Origin: DASQDN01 sp035630195
GTDB taxonomy: Bacteria; Acidobacteriota; Terriglobia; Bryobacterales; Bryobacteraceae
Direction of reading: 5' to 3'
NCBI GenBank assembly: GCA_035630195.1
Contig: DASQLD010000416.1
Coordinates: forward strand, 1-5,002
Length of the DNA: 5,002 nucleotides
Shown: positions 1-5,002 of the stretch, piece by piece
Position numbering within the stretch: the stretch's first letter is position 1
Layout of the letters: the number at the start of each line of letters is the position of its first letter
Made by a program: the position numbers and the translations under genes
The notes under the pieces: generated by a model
Seen by the model: only the letters and a program-made list of their open reading frames with translations
What the model was told of the DNA's origin: nothing
Database searches by the model: none

Positions 1-2
1 TG

Positions 3-1199
3 GCGTTTGGCCTTCGGCAGTCACTCGCCTATGCGCAGATGTACTGGGCGGATACGTGCTCCATGCGATTCAATCGCAAGAGAGCGGTGAAAGGATCGTG
101 GAGAACGCGCGCAACGGCGCACACGGCCCGCTTGGTGGGTCAACTCGCCGCGTCTCCATCCTCGATACGGATGCTCGAGAATGCTTATTGCCGCAGCGTC
201 GGGAGTTTTCCGGAAGTGCAGGAGTATCGAAAGCTTCTCGAACAAAGTCGTCCGGGCGTGATCCTGTTCGCGAATCAACGCAATGCAAACTCGCTCCCTG
301 TCGTGATGGCGGCAAGGTCTCTGGGAATTCCGACGGTGACGTTTGTTGTGAGTTGGGACAACCTGACTAGCAAGGGCCGCATTGCTGCGCCGTTTGACCA
401 CTATCTCGTCTGGAGTGATCACATGCGGCGTGAGCTACTCAAGTACTATCCGCACGTCTCGCATAGCCGTATTCATATCGTCGGCACGCCGCAGTTCGAT
501 TGCTATGCAGATGAATCGTTACGATGGTCGCGCGACGAATTCTTTTCCCGCATTGGCGCAGACCCAAATCGAAAGTTGATTTGTTATTCGGGAGGCGACG
601 CCGATACGAGCCCGGAAGATCAAGAGCACGTGCGCATCCTGCTCGAATTAGTTCGTTCTGGCCGGATTAAAGGGAATCCTCAGGTGCTTGTTCGTCCTTG
701 CCCCGTCGATCCGGGCACGCGCTATAACGAGGTTCGAGCCGAGTACCCGGGGATGCTTTATTCCCAGCCCAAATGGGATCACCTGGAGCCGGGGAACTGG
801 TCTCGTTGTCTGCCCTCGAAAGAGGACGCGCAGATGTTGACGAACCTCACTCGCTACGTTGATGTGAACGTGAATCTTGCGTCAACGATGACACTCGATT
901 TTGCGATTCATGATAAACCGGTCGTCAACGTTGCGTTTGACGTGGGTGTTTCGCCGCCGGGTGACGTGCCATTGTGGAATCACTACTATCAATGGGAACA
1001 TTATGCGCCTGTTGTGAAGCTGGGCGCCGCTCGTTTCGCCAAATCGGCGGACGAGATGGCGGACCAAGTGAATGCTTATCTCGAAGATCCATCACTTGAT
1101 CGTGAGGCGCGTCGAAAACTCGTTGACCTGCAGCTTGGGGTGCCAGTAGGTTCGTCGGCGTCTCGTATCGTTGAGGCTCTGCGTCGGATTGCAAGCTAA
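3..1199 (+). CDS. GT-B-like polysaccharide glycosyltransferase, 5' partial
   Basis: Probable cytoplasmic glycosyltransferase (GT-B-like fold) acting in surface-polysaccharide assembly; donor and acceptor are unknown. The reading frame is open to the left edge: codons before the ATG at 39 read AFGLRQSLAYAQ without a stop, so the true start is very likely upstream and the N-terminus is missing. Counting from the ATG at 39, residues 71-100 look like a Rossmann strand and helix (PGVILFANQRNANSLP, then LGIPTVTF). They are followed by SWDNLTSKG (105-113), DHYLVWSDHMRRELL (120-134) and IHIVGTPQFD (145-154), a motif series I recognise from unnamed transferases in capsule and O-antigen loci. The C-terminal domain has RYVDVNVNLASTMTLDFAI (272-290) and DKPVVNVAFD (292-301), resembling the donor-side region of CDP-glycerol/UDP-sugar GT-B enzymes. 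It ends in TAA, one base before the next gene. The family assignment rests on motif resemblance only, and the exact specificity cannot be read. Confidence 0.8.
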   Translation, partial: AFGLRQSLAYAQMYWADTCSMRFNRKRAVKGSWRTRATAHTARLVGQLAASPSSIRMLENAYCRSVGSFPEVQEYRKLLEQSRPGVILFANQRNANSLPVVMAARSLGIPTVTFVVSWDNLTSKGRIAAPFDHYLVWSDHMRRELLKYYPHVSHSRIHIVGTPQFDCYADESLRWSRDEFFSRIGADPNRKLICYSGGDADTSPEDQEHVRILLELVRSGRIKGNPQVLVRPCPVDPGTRYNEVRAEYPGMLYSQPKWDHLEPGNWSRCLPSKEDAQMLTNLTRYVDVNVNLASTMTLDFAIHDKPVVNVAFDVGVSPPGDVPLWNHYYQWEHYAPVVKLGAARFAKSADEMADQVNAYLEDPSLDREARRKLVDLQLGVPVGSSASRIVEALRRIAS

Positions 1200-1200
1200 G

Positions 1201-2367
1201 ATGCTGCGAAGTATTTGCTTTGTATGCAATGAATATCCTCCGTCTCCTCATGGCGGCATCGGAACTTTCACACAGATCATCGGTCGCGAGCTGGTGAAGC
1301 TCGGCTACAAAGTGCGCTGTGTGGGAGTCTATAGCGAATCGTCTGCGTCTCCGGCATACGAAGTGGACGAAGGTGTTGAAGTGTTTCGGCTTGAGCACGA
1401 ACACAAAGACGTGTTGTCGCTCCGCACTCGTTATAAGTTGTTTCGTCAGATCGCAGAGTGGTCGCGAGCGCGAGCTATCGATGTTGTAGAAATACCTGAT
1501 TTTCAAGGATGGGCTGCGGGATGGCCGAGCCTGCCGATTCCAGTTGTCGTACGCACGCATGGATCGGGATCATACTTTCGCAGAGAGCTGGGCAAGCCTC
1601 ATACAATGCGATCCCGGTTGGCGTTCGCGACAGAACGCGCGTCATTGCGCCGGGCCGACTCGTGGTGTTCGGTTAGCCGCTATACCGCGGTCAAAACCCA
1701 GGCGCTGTTTGGATCGAAACCCGCTGATACGGTCACATATAACCCGGTGTCCCTGCCGGAGCAGGCCAATCCGTACGAACGCTCGCGCAATCGGATCATT
1801 TTCACTGGAACGCTCACTCTTAAAAAAGGTATCGCGTCCCTAATGAGAGCGTGGCCGCATGTTGTTGCGGATTGTCCGGAAGCTGAACTTCATATCTTCG
1901 GAAAGGATCCGAGCAACTTATTGCCTTCCTTGATGGCTGGATATGGCGAGACTGCTCGCAGTTCTGTTCACTTTCACGGGCACACGTTGCGTAATTTAGT
2001 GCTCGAAGAATTAAACACAGCTCGCGCCGCGGTGTTTCCGTCGTATGCAGAGGCCTTTGCATTTGCTCCGCTCGAAGCAATGGCGGCGGCTTGTCCAACC
2101 ATTTATTCAACTCGTACTAGCGGTCCGGAAGCGATTGAGCATGGCCACGATGGTTTGCTGATCGATCCCTATGACCCGAGCCAGATTGCGGGTGCGATCA
2201 AAAGTCTGCTGGGGGATGACGAATTAGCCGCTCGTCTCGGAGCGGCTGGGCGGGAAAAAGTACGCGCACAGTTCGCGATGGAAGCCGTGCTCCCGAAGAT
2301 CGCGAAGTTCTATGAGGACTCGATCGACGCTTTTGAACGCTCAGCGGGACAGCGGGTGGCGGCATGA
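1201..2367 (+). CDS. Glycosyltransferase family 4 (GT-B)
   Basis: Complete 388-residue retaining glycosyltransferase that likely transfers a hexose from a nucleotide sugar to a lipid-linked oligosaccharide on the cytoplasmic side of the inner membrane. The N-terminal domain opens with ICFVCNEYPPSPHGGIGTF (5-23), the typical glycine-rich acceptor-side loop, and has VVVRTHGSGS (115-124). The GT4 donor domain (Glycos_transf_1 type) starts near IIFTGTLTLKKGI (199-211), with HIFG (231-234), VHFHGH (256-261) and the EX7E motif in SYAEAFAFAPLEAMA, E284 and E292. The length is normal for the family. I chose ATG 1201 because the core strand begins at residue 4. An upstream TTG at 1171 would add ten residues (MRLCVGLQAK) unlike the family and overlap gene 1 by 29 bases. 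No clear Shine-Dalgarno lies before 1201, and the start follows the previous TAA by one base, so coupled reinitiation is likely. The last bases overlap the SDR gene as ATGA. The sugar added is not predictable. Confidence 0.93.
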   Translation: MLRSICFVCNEYPPSPHGGIGTFTQIIGRELVKLGYKVRCVGVYSESSASPAYEVDEGVEVFRLEHEHKDVLSLRTRYKLFRQIAEWSRARAIDVVEIPDFQGWAAGWPSLPIPVVVRTHGSGSYFRRELGKPHTMRSRLAFATERASLRRADSWCSVSRYTAVKTQALFGSKPADTVTYNPVSLPEQANPYERSRNRIIFTGTLTLKKGIASLMRAWPHVVADCPEAELHIFGKDPSNLLPSLMAGYGETARSSVHFHGHTLRNLVLEELNTARAAVFPSYAEAFAFAPLEAMAAACPTIYSTRTSGPEAIEHGHDGLLIDPYDPSQIAGAIKSLLGDDELAARLGAAGREKVRAQFAMEAVLPKIAKFYEDSIDAFERSAGQRVAA

Positions 2368-3125
2368 CAGACAAGGTCGTCTGCATCACGGGCGCAAGTC
2401 GAGGAATTGGACGCGCCGCCGCGGAAGCATTCGCAGAACAGGGCGCGCGGCTGCTCCTTCTCGCACGATCGGAAGATGTCGTCAGAGTGGCGGATGATCT
2501 ACGCTCCCAAACAGAAGTGTCGGCCCACCGGTGCGATGTAGCCGATTCCATTCAGGTTGAATCGGCAATCGACGCGGCCGTGAGAAAGTGGGGCCGGGTG
2601 GATGTTTTGATTAACGCCGCTGCAATTCTGGGACCGGCAGGTGACATGTGGACCACTTCTCCGGACGAGTGGTTCGACACAGTTCGCGTCAACTTATTCG
2701 GCACCTACAACACCATGCGAGCAGTTCTTCCTCACATGATCCGCAACAACTCCGGCAAGATCATGAATTTCGCGGGCGGCGGCGCCGCCTATGGGTATCC
2801 CCGCTTTACGGCCTACGCGGCATCCAAGGTTGCCGTCGTGAGAATTTCGGAGACCGTAGCGCAGGAGTGTGCCGGCTACAACATTCAAGTCAATTCCATT
2901 GCGCCAGGAGCCATCGATACAGAGATGCTCCGCGCCGTTCGGGCTGCGGGCGGGGAAGTCCGCAGCGTTGGAACCATGGATCAGCCAGTCGCCTTGCTTC
3001 TATTTCTGGCATCGACGCAATCGGATCACATCACAGGTAGGTTCATTCACGCGAAGGATTCCTATCAGGAGTTTCTTGCGGATCTACCGGCCGACACATA
3101 CACCCTTCGAAGAGTTCAACCATGA
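2364..3125 (+). CDS. Short-chain dehydrogenase/reductase (SDR) with altered catalytic Ser position
   Basis: 253-residue classical-size SDR, a soluble NAD(P)-dependent oxidoreductase. Visible motifs are the cofactor loop TGASRGIG (9-16), CDVAD (57-61), NAA (84-86), the structural Asn in VRVNLFGTYN (N110), the catalytic pair Y151/K155 in YAASK, and VNSIAPGAIDTEM (176-188). R36 after the second strand (LLLLAR) hints at NADP(H), which is inference. The serine normally about 13 residues before the Tyr is missing: the segment reads NFAGGGAAYGYPRFTAY, giving Gly at 138 and Ala at 137. Relatives that I recall from polysaccharide loci have NxSGGGA here, so A137 may replace that serine. The region between DTEM and FLAS (189-216) also looks short for that group, which could mean a trimmed substrate lid. 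The C-terminus YTLRRVQP matches the same group. ATGA overlaps at both ends tie it to the GT4 and Gfo/Idh genes. It probably oxidises or reduces a sugar-derived precursor; the substrate is unknown, and a non-catalytic role is possible. Confidence 0.92.
   Translation: MTDKVVCITGASRGIGRAAAEAFAEQGARLLLLARSEDVVRVADDLRSQTEVSAHRCDVADSIQVESAIDAAVRKWGRVDVLINAAAILGPAGDMWTTSPDEWFDTVRVNLFGTYNTMRAVLPHMIRNNSGKIMNFAGGGAAYGYPRFTAYAASKVAVVRISETVAQECAGYNIQVNSIAPGAIDTEMLRAVRAAGGEVRSVGTMDQPVALLLFLASTQSDHITGRFIHAKDSYQEFLADLPADTYTLRRVQP
3109..3114 (+). promoter_or_regulatory. Weak ribosome-binding site for the Gfo/Idh gene
   Basis: GAAGAG lies inside the 3' end of the SDR gene, seven bases before the ATG at 3122. 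It is a partial match to the Shine-Dalgarno consensus at a normal distance, and supports that ATG as the start. It is the only start among the internal junctions here with a recognisable purine-rich site; a chance match is possible because the site is also coding sequence. Confidence 0.35.
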
Positions 3126-4144
3126 ATTTTGGAATTATCGGCTGTGGCCTAATGGGCAAGCACCGCGCGCAAGCGGTGACAGCCATTGCACAAGCTCACC
3201 TGATCTCTGTCTTCGACCCGAGCGAAAACCGGGCGCTTACGCTTGCGAAAGATTTCCATTGCTCGGCGGACGAGACGGTGCAAGCGCTGTTAGCCCGACC
3301 GGAGATTGATGCTGTCGTCATCGCGGTACCGCACTACTTGAGCAAGCAGATCTGCATTGACGCCTTGCACGCAGGAAAGCATATATTTTGCGAGAAGCCG
3401 CTCGGATTGTCGTCGTCTGAATGCGAGGAGATTATACGAGAGTGTCCTCCGGACAGGACGGCCGCCGTCGGGTTTAACTACCGCTTTTACCCGGGTGTCC
3501 GTCAGGCAATGAGGATGATCACGGATGGATCGATTGGAGCGCTTACCCACCTGCGCTGTGTACTTGGCCATGGTGGCCGACCCGGGATGGAATTCGAGTG
3601 GAAGACAAGTAAAGCCCAATGTGGTGGCGGATCCTTACTCGATCCGGGTATTCATTTTCTTGATTTGATACGGCAGGCGGGAGGCGAGCTTGCGGTCAAT
3701 GGCGCTGCCCTTACACGTTCGTTCTGGGAGGTTGATGTTGAGGACAACGCGTTTCTGCTCCTTAGCGCCGGTGAAACCGTTGAAGCCCAAGTTCACATCA
3801 GCCTCACGGAATGGAAGAGCCGCTTCTCAATTGATTTCTTTGGTACGGATGGGCAACTGAAACTACGCGGCCGAAGTGGATTCTATGGTCCGCAAGTGTT
3901 GACCTATAACCGGCGATGGGAGTGGCTGCAGCCGGAGTTTACCGCGACGCGCACCGAATACCCGCTTGAGGATGTTTCCTTCACCGACGAACTTCGCGCA
4001 TTTATCGCGACGGTCGAAGGGCGATCCTCTGAACCGGTCGGTACTGCTGATGACTGCCTGCAACTTTTGCGCCTAGTAGAAGGCGTTTACTCCGCAACAT
4101 CTATTGCAACTCCAAAGACGGCCTTGGCCGCTACCGTTCGATAG
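3122..4144 (+). CDS. Gfo/Idh/MocA family NAD(P)-dependent oxidoreductase
   Basis: Complete 340-residue oxidoreductase of the glucose-fructose oxidoreductase/inositol dehydrogenase family, which oxidises or reduces hydroxyl/keto groups on sugars, cyclitols or nucleotide sugars. The N-terminal Rossmann domain shows FGIIGCGLMGKHRAQA (3-18) with GxGxxG at 7-12, an acidic strand end FDP (31-33), IDAVVIAVPHYLSKQICIDALHAGKHIFCEKPLG (62-95) with the family EKP (91-93; K92 is the usual catalytic lysine), and VGFNYRFYP (116-124). The C-terminal sheet domain has GGGSLLDPGIHFLDL (168-182), with D174 and H178 at the expected active-site positions, then EAQVHISL and FFGTDGQLKLRG. All key residues are present and the length is normal. 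The ATG overlaps the SDR stop as ATGA, and a weak GAAGAG Shine-Dalgarno-like stretch lies seven bases upstream. Pairing with an SDR between glycosyltransferases suggests a two-step modification of a polymer precursor sugar (inference). The substrate cannot be assigned from sequence. Confidence 0.95.
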   Translation: MNFGIIGCGLMGKHRAQAVTAIAQAHLISVFDPSENRALTLAKDFHCSADETVQALLARPEIDAVVIAVPHYLSKQICIDALHAGKHIFCEKPLGLSSSECEEIIRECPPDRTAAVGFNYRFYPGVRQAMRMITDGSIGALTHLRCVLGHGGRPGMEFEWKTSKAQCGGGSLLDPGIHFLDLIRQAGGELAVNGAALTRSFWEVDVEDNAFLLLSAGETVEAQVHISLTEWKSRFSIDFFGTDGQLKLRGRSGFYGPQVLTYNRRWEWLQPEFTATRTEYPLEDVSFTDELRAFIATVEGRSSEPVGTADDCLQLLRLVEGVYSATSIATPKTALAATVR

Positions 4145-4150
4145 AAACTC

Positions 4151-5002
4151 GTGTTTGTCTCGGTAATCATCTGTTCCATCCGGCGACCCGAATTGTTCGG
4201 GAAGCTTATCGACTGTCTGCATGCACAGGCGTATCGCCAGGCCGAAGTATTGATCGTAGGCTCGGCGACCCAACCAGAGCTAGATTTTCCCGCGACAGAG
4301 ACGAAGCTTAGAGTTCGCTACGTTGCCGCTCCAAAGGGCTTGGCCCCGGCGCGCAACGTTGGCTTGCGACGAACAACTGGCGATGTCGTGTGTTTCTTTG
4401 ATGACGACGTGCTCGTGGGCCCTGAGTTTCTAGCCCAAGCTGTTTCGATTCTGAATGAGTCAGAGCATGCAGAGGTCGGTGGGTTGACAGGATTTGACAC
4501 GGTCAATTATTCAACGTCAGTTGGGGGTCGGTGGCGTTTCCGTGCGCTGCTGGGGATCACGCCGAGTTTGAAACCTGGAGATGCAAGTCATCTCGGGCGC
4601 AGTGTTCCGCTGAGTTTCTTCCAACCATTCTCCGGTGTCCGCGAAGTAAAGTGGCTCCCGGGCTTTTGCCAGATCTTCCGCCGGTCGGCTATCCAAGGAC
4701 TGCAGTATGACGAGAAGATCATCGTCGAGGATCGCGACTTCTCGATGGAAGTGGGCAGAACGCATCGCTTGCTGATCTCGGGTGACCTGAAAGTGCAGCA
4801 CTTGAGAGACGATGAAGCGCGTCACCCGAATCATGTGCAAACCTGGCGCGCATCGTTTGGACTCGGCCGCAGCTTTGCCAAACGGCGGCGAGCTTTCCGG
4901 GATTGGTTCACGATCGTTCATGTACTAGTTGGGGAAATCCTGATCGACGTGATTGTCGCGATCGGCCGGCCATCGCTAGTGAACTGCAAAGTGCCGGTGT
5001 GG
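4151..5002 (+). CDS. Glycosyltransferase family 2 (GT-A), 3' partial
   Basis: Inverting GT-A glycosyltransferase, cut by the right edge after 284 codons with no stop reached. The protein begins (V/M)FVSVIICSIRRPELFGKLIDCL, the first strand and helix of GT2 enzymes. KGLAPARNVGLRRTTGDVVCFFDDDV (62-87) holds the nucleotide-sugar loop and the metal-binding DxD-type motif D84-D85-D86. WLPGFCQIFRRSAI (168-181) and the acceptor-side IVEDRDFSMEVG (191-202), with E193-D194 as likely catalytic-base region, follow. After a basic stretch (KRRR 244-247), residues 252-271 (WFTIVHVLVGEILIDVIVAIG region) are hydrophobic and may be a membrane-associating helix. The start is GTG 4151: an in-frame TAG at 4142-4144 blocks extension, no ATG lies between, and a later start would lose the first strand. 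There is no obvious Shine-Dalgarno, so translation probably depends on coupling to the Gfo/Idh gene six bases upstream. It likely adds one sugar to the growing repeat unit; donor and acceptor are unknown. Confidence 0.9.
   Translation, partial: MFVSVIICSIRRPELFGKLIDCLHAQAYRQAEVLIVGSATQPELDFPATETKLRVRYVAAPKGLAPARNVGLRRTTGDVVCFFDDDVLVGPEFLAQAVSILNESEHAEVGGLTGFDTVNYSTSVGGRWRFRALLGITPSLKPGDASHLGRSVPLSFFQPFSGVREVKWLPGFCQIFRRSAIQGLQYDEKIIVEDRDFSMEVGRTHRLLISGDLKVQHLRDDEARHPNHVQTWRASFGLGRSFAKRRRAFRDWFTIVHVLVGEILIDVIVAIGRPSLVNCKVPVW

Noticed and set aside
1171..1200. TTG start at 1171 extending the GT4 protein by ten residues
   Set aside because: The extra residues do not resemble a GT4 N-terminus, it would overlap the upstream gene by 29 bases, and ATG 1201 sits three residues before the first core strand.
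925..1560. 211-codon open frame on the minus strand
   Set aside because: It lies antisense to two well-supported glycosyltransferase genes, spans their junction, and its translation is rich in Arg/His/Ser with no recognisable domain; typical shadow of GC-rich coding DNA.
2198..2551. 117-codon open frame on the minus strand across the GT4/SDR junction
   Set aside because: Both sense genes are certain and overlap as ATGA here; the minus-strand product is low-complexity Arg/Ser-rich.
2869..3309. 146-codon + strand frame overlapping the SDR and Gfo/Idh genes
   Set aside because: It is a different phase across two genes with full motif support; the translation shows no conserved domain, and there is no sign of a frameshift in either real gene.
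4145..4150. Possible terminator or promoter between the Gfo/Idh and GT2 genes
   Set aside because: Only six bases are non-coding, with no hairpin followed by a T-run and no room for a promoter outside coding sequence.
4517..4921. 134-codon open frame on the minus strand
   Set aside because: Antisense to the GT2 gene, which has clear family motifs; no domain or ribosome-binding site supports the minus-strand frame.

Overview
The window is a compact, one-direction stretch of a surface-polysaccharide (exopolysaccharide, capsule or O-antigen type) biosynthesis locus. All five genes lie on the + strand and are nearly gapless. The first is cut by the left edge of the window and the last by the right edge. 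Base composition is moderately GC-rich. The proteins look like those of soil or environmental Gram-negative bacteria (Acidobacteriota or Pseudomonadota would both fit), but no marker gene is present, so the taxonomy is a guess.

Layout: (1) 3-1199, the C-terminal part of a GT-B-like glycosyltransferase of the 'SWDNLTSKG' type found in polysaccharide loci; (2) 1201-2367, a complete GT4-family glycosyltransferase; (3) 2364-3125, a classical-type short-chain dehydrogenase/reductase whose usual catalytic serine position is occupied by Gly/Ala; (4) 3122-4144, a Gfo/Idh/MocA-family NAD(P)-dependent oxidoreductase; (5) 4151-end, a GT2-family glycosyltransferase starting at a GTG, with no stop before the window ends.

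Junctions are a 1-base gap (1/2), a 4-base ATGA overlap (2/3), a 4-base ATGA overlap (3/4) and a 6-base gap (4/5). This implies one transcript with translational coupling. No promoter, terminator, RNA gene, mobile element, CRISPR array or sizeable repeat is visible, and there is no non-coding stretch longer than 6 bases.

The likely joint role (inference) is this: the SDR and Gfo/Idh enzymes carry out redox steps that make or modify an unusual sugar or sugar-like precursor, and the three glycosyltransferases add sugars in sequence to a lipid-linked repeat unit at the inner face of the cytoplasmic membrane. No polymerase, flippase or priming transferase lies inside the window, so the type of polymer cannot be decided. 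I see no defence system, phage or other clearly new system. The most unusual points are the altered SDR active site and the in-frame amber-stop junction before the GT2 gene.
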